The notes beneath the pieces were generated by a model. That model made no database searches, had not been told where the DNA came from, and was given only the letters and a program-made list of their open reading frames with translations. From assembly GCA_013336205.1 (NCBI GenBank), contig JAAXUD010000027.1, positions 1-12,982 of the forward strand: a stretch of DNA of 12,982 nucleotides. The letters run 5' to 3'. Positions 5,633-12,982 of this stretch are shown in pieces; positions within the stretch are counted from its first letter, which is position 1, and each line of letters opens with the position of its first letter. This DNA comes from Lentimicrobium sp. Lineage in GTDB: Bacteria > Bacteroidota > Bacteroidia > Bacteroidales > Lentimicrobiaceae. Position numbers and translations under genes: made by a program.

Positions 5633-6808
5633 ATGAACTATGTTCTTTTTGACGAGGCAAGAAGAAATAACTTGTTACCACTAACATTTCTTCGACCAGT
5701 TGCAGATATACGCTTTGGAATTCTTACTATACGTGAAAAATGGGAGCGGTTTCTCAATTGTAAAACATCGACACTTACAGAGGAATACCTCGCCCCCAGA
5801 TATCCTTTGGTAAAGGAAAAAGACAACGTGATTATCAACGGTGCTATTTGCCCCAATCAATCACTTTTAAAAGAAATTGCAAAGTTAAAAGCCGGACAGG
5901 CTCTTGTCAAAGGGGATTCGGTAATAGCTATGTTTTTGAACGAAAAGGACTTTGAAGTTCAATCAGGAGCTATAGAGGAAATTGAAACAAAAACAGAGTA
6001 CCTGGAGATTTTTAACACCTGGGATATTTTTGCCAAAAATGGTGAAGCAATAAAGGCTGATTTTGAACTTATTACCAAGGGCCGCAAATCAAAACCTGTT
6101 CCTGCAGATTGCAAAGCGATAGCAGCTGAAAACATTTTTATCGAAGAAGGTGCTGAAATCCTTTTTTCAACGCTCAATGCGACCGATGGTCCTATTTACA
6201 TAGGCAAAGATGCCATTGTTATGGAAGGCTCAAACCTCAGAGGTCCTGTTGCATTGTGTGATCACGCACAAACCAAGATGGCTGCTAAAATATACGGACC
6301 AACCACCATAGGTCCTTATTCAAAAGTTGGAGGAGAAATTAATTGCTCAGTAATTTTCGGCTATTCCAACAAGGCTCACGATGGATTTCTTGGCCATTCT
6401 GTAGTTGCTGAGTGGTGTAATCTTGGTGCCGATACCAATACATCCAACATGAAAAATACTTATGATACAGTTAAACTATGGAACTACCCTGATGAGTCAT
6501 TTATTGAGACCGGTCAGCAGTTTTGTGGCTTAATCATGGGTGATCATTCTAAATGTGGCATTAATACCATGTTTAATACAGGTACAGTAGTTGGCGTTAG
6601 TTCTAATATATTCGGATCAGGTTTTCAGCGGAATTTCATTTCCTCTTTTAAATGGGGCGGTGTAGCCGGCTTTACAACTTTTTTACCTAAGAAAGCTATT
6701 GAAGTTGCCCGGGGAATGTACAAACGCCGTAATCTGGAATTTTCTGACATAGACGCCAAGTTAATTGAAGATGTTTATAATCTGACACACAACTATCGGA
6801 GAATGTAA
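5633..6808 (+). CDS. GlmU-like bifunctional sugar nucleotidyltransferase/acyltransferase (alternative bacterial GlmU family)
   Basis: This 391-residue protein opens MNYVLFDEARRNNLLPLTF and continues RPVADIRFGILTIREKWE (21-38), the signature start of the Bacteroidetes-type GlmU-like family. Residues ~1-150 form the degenerate nucleotidyltransferase-like half; the classical LxAGxGxRM loop is absent, as usual in this family. Residues ~166-345 form a left-handed beta-helix of hexapeptide repeats: IYIGKDAIVMEGSNLRGPV, YGPTTIGPYSKVGGEI, and MGDHSKCGINTMFNTGTVVG. The inferred role is making UDP-GlcNAc for cell-wall and lipid A precursors where a canonical GlmU is absent, but the exact sugar cannot be read from sequence. 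ATG at 5633 is preferred over an in-frame TTG at 5603 because family similarity begins at MNYVLFDE. It is a single gene between two terminators. Confidence 0.85.
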   Translation: MNYVLFDEARRNNLLPLTFLRPVADIRFGILTIREKWERFLNCKTSTLTEEYLAPRYPLVKEKDNVIINGAICPNQSLLKEIAKLKAGQALVKGDSVIAMFLNEKDFEVQSGAIEEIETKTEYLEIFNTWDIFAKNGEAIKADFELITKGRKSKPVPADCKAIAAENIFIEEGAEILFSTLNATDGPIYIGKDAIVMEGSNLRGPVALCDHAQTKMAAKIYGPTTIGPYSKVGGEINCSVIFGYSNKAHDGFLGHSVVAEWCNLGADTNTSNMKNTYDTVKLWNYPDESFIETGQQFCGLIMGDHSKCGINTMFNTGTVVGVSSNIFGSGFQRNFISSFKWGGVAGFTTFLPKKAIEVARGMYKRRNLEFSDIDAKLIEDVYNLTHNYRRM

Positions 6809-6831
6809 ACTTTTCAATTCTATTCTTGTTT

Positions 6832-6860
6832 ATCCGGTGTCAGTTGGTACCGGATTTTTT
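6832..6860 (+). terminator. intrinsic terminator of the GlmU-like gene
   Basis: ATCCGGT (6832-6838) and ACCGGAT (6849-6855) form a 7-bp GC-containing stem with a 10-base loop, followed by T6855-T6860. It lies about 23 bases after the stop codon and separates this gene from lon. Confidence 0.85.
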
Positions 6861-6961
6861 ATGAATACATGTATCGGCATGAATTTTGACAATAGCTGAA
6901 TCCTATTGACTGATATCGGAATATGACACCCTGACAAATATTCAGGCTTAAGATAATTACT

Positions 6962-9382
6962 ATGACTAACGATGGAATCAGGTTAACAGACCTGATAGAG
7001 AATGAAACTGAATTTATTCCTTTGCTGTCATCGGAAGATGAAGAGCAAATGAATGCTGAAATTGTTCCGGAAACACTTCCGATACTACCTTTAAGAAACA
7101 CAGTGCTTTTTCCGGGTGTTGTAATCCCTATTACCGTTGGCCGTGATAAGTCAATTCGGTTGATTAAGGATTTTTACAAAGGAGACAGAATCATAGGCGC
7201 AGTAGCCCAAAAAGATGTTGAAATTGAAGACCCTTCGTTCAGGGATTTAAATGAAATCGGCACAATTGCCTATATAATTAAACTTCTTCAAATGCCCGAT
7301 GGCAGCACAACTGCCATTATTCAGGGTAAAAAGAGGTTCCGGATGCTTGAAATGTTGCAGGATGACCCATATTTTATTGCGAAGGTTCAGCAATTCGGAA
7401 GCCAGAAACATCCGGAAAGAGATAAGCGCTTTAATGCCCTCATGTCATCGATAAAAGACCTGGCCATTCAGATTATTAATCTCTCACCTAACCTGCCTTC
7501 TGATTCTGTTTTTGCTATAAGAAACATCGAGAGCCCGGTTTTCCTTGTAAACTTTATTTCATCAAACCTTAACATCTCGCTTGAAGAAAAGCAAATGTTA
7601 CTGGCTATCGATGATCTGCTTGAGCGTGCCAATACAGTACTGGCGCTGCTTACAAAAGAATTGCAGATCATAGAGCTGAAAACACAGATTCAGAATAAAG
7701 TTAAAGTTGACCTTGATAAGCAGCAGCGTGATTATTTATTGAATCAACAGCTGAAAACTATCCAGGAAGAACTCGGTGATAATCCTCACACTCAGGATAT
7801 TACTGAATTAAGGGAAAAGGCCGGAAAGAAACGCTGGCCAAAGAATGTTGCTGAAGTATTTGAAAAGGAGCTGGCAAAACTGCAAAGGATGAATCCGATT
7901 GCAATGGAATATTCAATGCAGTTGAATTACCTTCAGGTGTTAATTGATTTACCCTGGAATGAGAATACTGTTGACAATTTCGACCTGAAAAGGGCCCAGA
8001 AAGTGCTTGACAGAGATCATTACGGACTCGACACCGTAAAAGACCGCATTATTGAATACCTGGCTGTACTAAAACTAAAAGGTGATATGAAATCACCCAT
8101 TCTCTGCCTTTACGGACCTCCGGGCGTTGGTAAAACATCCCTGGGGAAGTCGGTAGCAGAAGCGGTACACAGAAATTATATCCGCATGTCACTTGGCGGG
8201 TTGCGCGATGAAGCAGAGATCCGGGGTCACCGAAAGACATATATTGGTGCTATGCCTGGCCGTATTCTTCAGAGTATAAAAAAAGCCAAAGCCTCAAATC
8301 CCGTTTTTGTGCTTGATGAAATTGACAAAGTCATCGGTGCCAATGTGAACGGGGATCCTGCAGCTGCACTGCTTGAAGTGCTTGATCCTGAGCAAAACAG
8401 TACATTCTACGATAACTTTATTGAACTGGAATATGATCTTTCAAAAGTCATGTTCATCGCTACTGCAAATAATTTAAATACCATTCATCCTGCGTTGCGC
8501 GACCGGATGGAGATTATTGAGATTACTGGTTACCTGCTTGAGGAAAAACTGGAAATTGCAAGACGGCATCTGGTGCCAAAACAACTGAAAGAGCATGGTG
8601 TAGAGCCAACACAACTCGTTTTTTCAAAAAAAATTCTTGAAGAAATTGTTGATGGCTTTACCCGGGAGTCGGGAGTACGATTACTCGAGAAACAAATAGC
8701 CAAAATTATAAGGCATCAGGCCCGGTTTATTGTAACAGGAGAACCTTACAACATCAGCGTAGATAAGGCTGATCTGAAAAAGATTCTGGGTCCTGCCAGA
8801 TTTCATCATGAAAATGATGAAGATCCTCATGTCAAAGGTGTCGTTACCGGCTTAGCCTGGACTCCTGTTGGTGGTGAAATTTTATATGTTGAGACCAGTC
8901 TTAGCCAGGGTAAGGGCACATTGGGAATAACCGGGAATCTGGGAGAGGTGATGAAAGAATCTGCAACCCTCGCCTATGAATACCTTAAATCCCACAGTCA
9001 GGACCTCAACCTCGATCCTTCCATATTTGAGAACTGGAATGTGCACATCCATATACCCGAAGGTGCAACTCCCAAAGATGGGCCTTCGGCCGGTATTACC
9101 ATGTTCACAGCCCTGGCATCTGCTTACACAGGCCGACTGGTTAAACCAAAACTTGCAATGACCGGTGAAATTACACTCAGGGGAAAAGTACTGCCGGTAG
9201 GAGGGATTAAAGAGAAAATACTGGCCGCGCGCAGATCAGGTATTAAAGATATTATTTTGCCCCGTGATAATCAGAAGGACATTGAAGAGATAAAACCGGT
9301 TTACATTAAAGGTTTGAATTTTCATTATGTGGATCAGATGATTGATGTAATTAATATCGCTTTAGTGAATAAAAAAAAGTAA
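6962..9382 (+). CDS. lon: ATP-dependent protease Lon (LonA)
   Basis: This 806-residue cytoplasmic AAA+ serine protease degrades misfolded and regulatory proteins as a hexamer. The N-terminal substrate domain starts with LPILPLRNTVLFPGVVIPI (39-57) and spans about 40-240. It is followed by a coiled-coil stretch with DYLLNQQLKTIQEELG (257-272). The ATPase has Walker A GPPGVGKT (385-392) and Walker B VFVLDEID (448-455). LGGLRDEAEIRGHRKTYIGAMPG lies between them (411-433). The protease domain carries PKDGPSAGI, with Ser709 as nucleophile, and GGIKEKILAA, with Lys752; their 43-residue spacing equals E. coli Ser679/Lys722. All catalytic parts are intact, with an acidic N-terminal extension of about 38 residues. 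The 153-base upstream gap contains a terminator but no perfect TAnnTTTG, so control may differ from its neighbours. No CIRCE-type element was seen. Confidence 0.97.
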   Translation: MTNDGIRLTDLIENETEFIPLLSSEDEEQMNAEIVPETLPILPLRNTVLFPGVVIPITVGRDKSIRLIKDFYKGDRIIGAVAQKDVEIEDPSFRDLNEIGTIAYIIKLLQMPDGSTTAIIQGKKRFRMLEMLQDDPYFIAKVQQFGSQKHPERDKRFNALMSSIKDLAIQIINLSPNLPSDSVFAIRNIESPVFLVNFISSNLNISLEEKQMLLAIDDLLERANTVLALLTKELQIIELKTQIQNKVKVDLDKQQRDYLLNQQLKTIQEELGDNPHTQDITELREKAGKKRWPKNVAEVFEKELAKLQRMNPIAMEYSMQLNYLQVLIDLPWNENTVDNFDLKRAQKVLDRDHYGLDTVKDRIIEYLAVLKLKGDMKSPILCLYGPPGVGKTSLGKSVAEAVHRNYIRMSLGGLRDEAEIRGHRKTYIGAMPGRILQSIKKAKASNPVFVLDEIDKVIGANVNGDPAAALLEVLDPEQNSTFYDNFIELEYDLSKVMFIATANNLNTIHPALRDRMEIIEITGYLLEEKLEIARRHLVPKQLKEHGVEPTQLVFSKKILEEIVDGFTRESGVRLLEKQIAKIIRHQARFIVTGEPYNISVDKADLKKILGPARFHHENDEDPHVKGVVTGLAWTPVGGEILYVETSLSQGKGTLGITGNLGEVMKESATLAYEYLKSHSQDLNLDPSIFENWNVHIHIPEGATPKDGPSAGITMFTALASAYTGRLVKPKLAMTGEITLRGKVLPVGGIKEKILAARRSGIKDIILPRDNQKDIEEIKPVYIKGLNFHYVDQMIDVINIALVNKKK

Positions 9383-9447
9383 AAACTATTGTATTTAAAA
9401 ACAAGATCTGGGATAATGCTTATATGGCATAGAGCCTGAATTTGAGA

Positions 9448-10026
9448 ATGAAGAAAATATTAATAATACTCGGACATCCGGTTAAGGATACTTTTTCTGA
9501 TGAATTACGCGAATCCTACAAAAAAGGCGCAACAGCCTCCGGCGCTGAAATAAGGGAAATTGTTCTGCGCAAGCTTCATTTTGATCTTAATTTCAGTGAA
9601 GGATACAGGGGTAACCAGGAGCTCGAGCCAGACCTCGTTAAAGCACAGGAAGATATTACCTGGGCTGATCATATAGTAATAATCTATCCTAACTGGTGGT
9701 CAACTTTTCCGGCTTTGATGAAAGGATTTATTGACCGCACTTTTCTGCCTGGTTTCGCTTTTAAATATCGCAAAGGAAGCTTACTTTGGGATAAGTTGTT
9801 AACCGGCCGCTCAGCAAGGATGATTGTAACCATGGATACGCCACCCTGGTATTACTGGCTCATTTATCGCCGCCCCGGGCACAATGCAATGAAGAGGGGA
9901 ATACTTGAGTTTTGCGGAATAAAACCGGTAAGAATAACCACAATTGGTTCTCTAAAAGTATCATCTGACAACAAAAGGTTGCGATGGATCGCCAAAGTTG
10001 AAAAACTTGGCAGAAAAATGAATTGA
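9448..10026 (+). CDS. NAD(P)H-dependent oxidoreductase, flavodoxin-like fold
   Basis: This 192-residue protein belongs to the NQO1/MdaB/KefF-like quinone reductase group. It begins with a flavodoxin-type strand and FMN/FAD phosphate loop, KKILIILGHPVKDTFSDEL (2-20). ADHIVIIYPNWWSTFPALMKGFIDRTFLPGFAF follows, split over 73-105; its YPNWWSTFPA...FIDR part is the family's cofactor and active-site signature. It likely performs two-electron reduction of quinones or similar electrophiles, in the cytoplasm. The start is ATG at 9448; an in-frame TTG two codons upstream adds nothing to the fold. It lies 65 bases after lon with no terminator seen between them, so it may be co-transcribed with lon. The physiological substrate cannot be assigned. 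Confidence 0.88.
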   Translation: MKKILIILGHPVKDTFSDELRESYKKGATASGAEIREIVLRKLHFDLNFSEGYRGNQELEPDLVKAQEDITWADHIVIIYPNWWSTFPALMKGFIDRTFLPGFAFKYRKGSLLWDKLLTGRSARMIVTMDTPPWYYWLIYRRPGHNAMKRGILEFCGIKPVRITTIGSLKVSSDNKRLRWIAKVEKLGRKMN

Positions 10027-10048
10027 TTCAACTTCTCACAAGTTTTTC
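10000..10048. terminator. candidate bidirectional terminator between convergent genes
   Basis: GAAAAACTTG (10000-10009) and CAAGTTTTTC (10039-10048) form a perfect 10-bp inverted repeat. The left arm lies inside the last codons of the oxidoreductase gene. The loop is 29 bases and includes TGAAT-TG-ATTCA (10019-10030), which could shorten it by stacking. Symmetric A and T tracts would serve both the plus-strand gene and the minus-strand M1 peptidase, but the stem is AT-rich and the loop long. Confidence 0.4.
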
Positions 10049-10076
10049 TGAGTTTTCAGTCGAATAGCCGATCAAA

Positions 10077-12074
10077 CTATTTTACGACGATCAGTTTATT
10101 TGATAACCTGCCAGCAATGGTTTCCATTGTAACCAGATAACTACCTGTTTTTACAGATGAAAGATCAATTATATGCCGGTGGGAGCCGCTGTTCAGCGCT
10201 TTTAATTCAGATGACAGGATCAGCCTTCCGCTGAAATCACTCAGATAAAATCTTACATCTCCGGCGTTCTCAATATCAAAGGGAATTACAACAGAATTAT
10301 TTGCCGGATTAGGCTCGGGTTGATACAGCATTGTTTTGACTGCAGATATACTTTCCGAATGAACGATGGTTGTCGCTTGTTTCAGCACTATCTGATTACG
10401 TGGGTCGAAAGTAAAGGTAACCGGTTCTTTTTCAAACTGAAAGCTATAACTCTGCCAGTTAACCTCATTGAATACAGTTACAAGGGTATCGCTCAAATCG
10501 CTGAAACGAATATAAAGTTCAAGCGGCATCTTAAAGAAAGGCGCGTTTGACTGAACCTGACCGGTGTAAAAATCTACATTCCACATACCATTCCCTGTTT
10601 CTTCAAAACTATAACTGTTGCTGTAAACAGGGTGATTTGGCTGGTATAGCCACTCATCAAAGAACCAATTGAGATCCTGCCCGGTAACCTGGTTCATTTT
10701 TTGAACAAAATCAGGAATTGTAGCGGACTTATACCTGAAATTCTCTGTATCATTGGCATATTCGTAAAGGCTCCGGAAGAATAACGAATCGCCGACTACG
10801 TATCTGTACATGTAGAGTACGCAGGACCCTTTCATATAGGTGATGGCATAGTTAAACAATACATCGTTGGATGGAGGATTTACAGCCCAGTCGGGATCAG
10901 AAATGGCCCAGCCAGGATTTGCTGAAAAATAATAGGATGCATTCCCATTGATTTCATTGATATATTCTTGTTGACCACTTACCTCTCCTGTCCATAAAGA
11001 TTCCACATAGGTAGCAAAACCTTCGTTTAACCACAGGTCAGCCCAGGTGGCACAGGTAATCATATCTCCAAACCATTGATGGGCGAATTCGTGCGCGATC
11101 AGGCTCGAATACCAGCAACCCGGACAAAGACTGGTCAATGTCTGATTTTCCATTCCACCCCACTGAAACTGAGGATTTAGCGTTGCAAATCCATCTTTCT
11201 CAAAGGGATGATCACCAAAAAGTGAATAATAAAAATCAGCCAATGGGACAATCATTTGCTTCATTGAATTTGGATTTTCATTTGGGTTGTAATAAAATCT
11301 GAAGGGGATACTATCGAGCGGATTTCCTGGTTTTGTCCAGTAAACAATATCCAGTTTGTAATTAACCCGTGAACTGATAACCATCAGATAAGTTGCCACC
11401 GGGTCGCGACTTACCCAGTGATACCATAATGAATCAGCTATAATAACCGAATCGGCTAGGCTTCCGTTGGAACCCAATTTAACATTCACAGGAACTTTTG
11501 CCCGCAAACTCAAAGTAGCTTTATCAGCTGGTTTGTCGTAACAGGGAAACCACATTCTGGCACCTTCAGGTTCGCAGTCAGTGAAAACAAATCCACTACC
11601 GACATTAAACGCATAGTCGGTAACATTCAAATGGTTGTATTGTATAGAAACCCTGGCTGTGTCACCGGGATTGTATGTTTCATCCAGCGCAATTGTCAAA
11701 ACATTGTTGGCGTGAGAAAATGAACTACCGTTTATTCCAACTGAGACTATCTGAAGTGATGAGTTAACAGCATCGAGTTCAATGGAGTTCAACGTACTGT
11801 CAACCCTGAACGTTACAATATTGGAGGCAGAAAAGTTTTTAGGGTAAGGATTCGTATAACAGTGAAAAATATCAAGATCAAGTTCATAATTAATCACATC
11901 GAATTTATGCCGGGGCGAATTTGGCGAACGAAGGTCAATTGCAGGAAGATCGGCCCTCTGTTGCTTGCCTTTGGCGCAAATTTCACTGCCATGCATGTGA
12001 CTGAAATCCTGTGCAGAAATGAATGAAGCTGAAAGCAATAAAATTGCCCAGGCCAGAATGATCCTGATTTTCAT
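10077..12074 (-). CDS. secreted M1 family zinc metallopeptidase with T9SS sorting domain
   Basis: This 665-residue aminopeptidase-N-like protein cleaves N-terminal residues from peptides outside the cell or at its surface. The start is set at ATG 12074 (an in-frame ATG at 12122 adds 16 residues) because it directly precedes a signal peptide, MKIRIILAWAILLL, ending at SAQ near residue 22. The M1 N-terminal beta domain is followed by the substrate motif GGMEN (306-310) and the zinc site HEFAH (His328, Glu329, His332). The third ligand is Glu351 in NEG, exactly 18 residues on. Tyr413 in YMKGS fits the transition-state tyrosine. Residues ~584-665 (PEPNPANNSVVIPF...GRLILSSEL...TGSYLVTM) form a type A T9SS C-terminal sorting domain, so it should cross the outer membrane. 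It lacks the large helical C-domain of E. coli PepN. A CPGC pair (317-320) lies just before the zinc motif. It is divergent from the lipoprotein gene at 12221. Confidence 0.93.
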   Translation of the reverse strand: MKIRIILAWAILLLSASFISAQDFSHMHGSEICAKGKQQRADLPAIDLRSPNSPRHKFDVINYELDLDIFHCYTNPYPKNFSASNIVTFRVDSTLNSIELDAVNSSLQIVSVGINGSSFSHANNVLTIALDETYNPGDTARVSIQYNHLNVTDYAFNVGSGFVFTDCEPEGARMWFPCYDKPADKATLSLRAKVPVNVKLGSNGSLADSVIIADSLWYHWVSRDPVATYLMVISSRVNYKLDIVYWTKPGNPLDSIPFRFYYNPNENPNSMKQMIVPLADFYYSLFGDHPFEKDGFATLNPQFQWGGMENQTLTSLCPGCWYSSLIAHEFAHQWFGDMITCATWADLWLNEGFATYVESLWTGEVSGQQEYINEINGNASYYFSANPGWAISDPDWAVNPPSNDVLFNYAITYMKGSCVLYMYRYVVGDSLFFRSLYEYANDTENFRYKSATIPDFVQKMNQVTGQDLNWFFDEWLYQPNHPVYSNSYSFEETGNGMWNVDFYTGQVQSNAPFFKMPLELYIRFSDLSDTLVTVFNEVNWQSYSFQFEKEPVTFTFDPRNQIVLKQATTIVHSESISAVKTMLYQPEPNPANNSVVIPFDIENAGDVRFYLSDFSGRLILSSELKALNSGSHRHIIDLSSVKTGSYLVTMETIAGRLSNKLIVVK

Positions 12075-12157
12075 AGTTCTAAAATTTGAGAGGCCTAAAT
12101 TACTATAAAACTCCATAAGCAAACCACAAAGGATAAAAAAGCGACCATTTACGGTGA

Positions 12158-12169
12158 TATTAATTAATA
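12158..12169. repeat. AT palindrome between divergent genes
   Basis: TATTAATTAATA is a perfect 12-base palindrome 51 bases upstream of the lipoprotein ATG and 83 bases upstream of the peptidase start. It could be an operator shared by the two divergent promoters, but its low complexity makes chance occurrence quite possible. Confidence 0.25.
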
Positions 12170-12194
12170 GTTGGTCAAAAGCCTTGCTTTGTAG

Positions 12195-12202
12195 TACATT
12201 TG
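12195..12202 (+). promoter_or_regulatory. candidate -7 element for the solute-binding lipoprotein gene
   Basis: TACATTTG matches TAnnTTTG and lies 18 bases before the ATG at 12221. A partial -33 (TTG, 12171-12173) stands 21 bases upstream. The predicted leader is only about 10-15 bases. Confidence 0.45.
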
Positions 12203-12220
12203 TCTTTCTTTTTTTTGATT

Positions 12221-12982
12221 ATGCCGGGATTTTATAAAACACTGTTTCTTCTTTTTCTGATTATAACATCCTCATGTCGAATTAAAGACAGGGATATTGA
12301 GGGTAAAACAGTTTTCCGTTACAACGAAACCGCTGGTATTACCTCTCTTGATCCGGCTTTTGCAAGGAATCAGGCCAATATATGGGCGGTAAATCAACTT
12401 TTTAATGGGCTGGTGCAACTCGACAGTGCCCTGATGATACAGCCCTGTATAGCTAAAAGTTGGTCAGTTAGTCCGGATGGGAAAACCTATACATTTTTTT
12501 TAAGAAATGACGTCAGCTTTCACGACCATTTTCTTTTTCAGAATGGAAAGGGTCGAAAGGTCACTGCGAAAGACTTTGTATTCAGTCTTCAGCGATTGGC
12601 CGATAAAAGTGTTGCCTCGCCCGGGGCCTGGGTTATGGGACCTGTTGCCATAGAAAACGGGAAACCGGCTATAACCTCGGTAGATGACACAACGCTGGTT
12701 ATCAGGTTGAATAATGCTTTTCCACCATTTCTGGGAATGTTGAGCATGCAGTATTGTTTCGTCGTTCCAAAGGAAGCGATCAGTTATTTTAAAACTGATT
12801 TCAGATCTAACCCTGTTGGTACCGGACCTTTCCGGTTTAAACTCTGGAAGGAGGGTGTCAAATTGGTGATGCTTAAGAATAGTAATTATTTTGAAACAGA
12901 AAATGGTAAGCGTTTGCCATACCTGGATGCTGTTGCTGTTTCTTTTATAATAGATAAGCAGACAGCTTTTCTGGAATTCATC
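12221..12982 (+). CDS. ABC transporter solute-binding lipoprotein, SBP_bac_5 (oligopeptide/dipeptide) family, 3' end cut off
   Basis: ATG at 12221 opens a frame that is still open at the window end (254 codons; full members have about 500-600). The N-terminus is a lipoprotein signal: Lys6, hydrophobic TLFLLFLIITSS, then Cys19 as the likely lipidated residue, followed by charged RIKDRD. Family 5 binding-protein hallmarks follow: SLDPAFARNQ (43-52), LFNGLVQLDS (61-70), AKSWSVSPDGKTYTFFLRNDVSFHD over 78-102, VTAKDFVFSLQRL (114-126) and NPVGTGPFRFKLW (197-209). It would capture peptides, or possibly another solute such as nickel, in the periplasm for an ABC importer. Permease and ATPase genes are not in view. 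Its neighbour, a secreted M1 aminopeptidase, makes peptide use plausible but does not prove it. Confidence 0.88.
   Translation, partial: MPGFYKTLFLLFLIITSSCRIKDRDIEGKTVFRYNETAGITSLDPAFARNQANIWAVNQLFNGLVQLDSALMIQPCIAKSWSVSPDGKTYTFFLRNDVSFHDHFLFQNGKGRKVTAKDFVFSLQRLADKSVASPGAWVMGPVAIENGKPAITSVDDTTLVIRLNNAFPPFLGMLSMQYCFVVPKEAISYFKTDFRSNPVGTGPFRFKLWKEGVKLVMLKNSNYFETENGKRLPYLDAVAVSFIIDKQTAFLEFI

Noticed and set aside
12075..12122. Upstream ATG adding 16 residues to the M1 peptidase
   Set aside because: It would bury the signal peptide behind a non-hydrophobic extension; ATG at 12074 directly precedes a normal n-region and hydrophobic core.
1..12982. Search for a CRISPR array, transposon, toxin-antitoxin or defence cassette
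   Set aside because: No direct-repeat spacing, transposase motif or known defence domain was seen; the complete genes are housekeeping, peptide-related or unassigned.

Overview
The window is almost entirely chromosome of a Bacteroidetes/Bacteroidota bacterium, most likely an environmental Bacteroidales-like lineage. Four lines of evidence support this. The intergenic gaps carry Bacteroidetes-type promoters (-33 TTTG, -7 TAnnTTTG). The M1 peptidase ends in a type IX secretion (T9SS) sorting domain. There is an alternative GlmU-like protein typical of this phylum. There is also a cysteine-free type B L31. No rRNA, tRNA, CRISPR array, transposase or insertion sequence was seen.

Layout: (1) 1-~289 is a foreign-looking piece, about 61% G+C by hand count. 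It carries a short PASTA-like protein and the first 23 codons of a STAS-like protein, then breaks abruptly into DNA of about 25% G+C. I read this as an assembly or recombination junction. (2) 398-2851, minus strand: serC, with its own strong promoter and terminator, then aat and guaD four bases apart. (3) 3028-5084: a secreted protein of unknown function (minus) diverges from a LuxC/acyl-CoA-reductase-like protein (plus) that seems to lack the expected catalytic cysteine. (4) 5128-6860: rpmE2 with a consensus promoter, a foldable leader and a terminator, then the GlmU-like nucleotidyltransferase/acyltransferase with its own terminator. (5) 6962-10026: lon, followed by a flavodoxin-fold NAD(P)H oxidoreductase. 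(6) 10077-12982: a secreted M1 metallopeptidase (minus), divergent from a lipoprotein solute-binding protein of an oligopeptide-type ABC transporter that runs off the window end.

Most genes are housekeeping: serine/PLP biosynthesis (SerC), purine salvage (GuaD), N-terminal protein tagging (Aat), translation (L31), envelope sugar-nucleotide supply (GlmU-like) and protein quality control (Lon). The M1 peptidase and the peptide-binding lipoprotein are plausible partners in using external peptides, but they are divergently transcribed, so that link is inferred. I see no obvious new defence or mobile system. The points most worth checking are the 5' compositional junction, the cysteine-less LuxC-like protein beside serC, and the predicted RNA fold in the rpmE2 leader.
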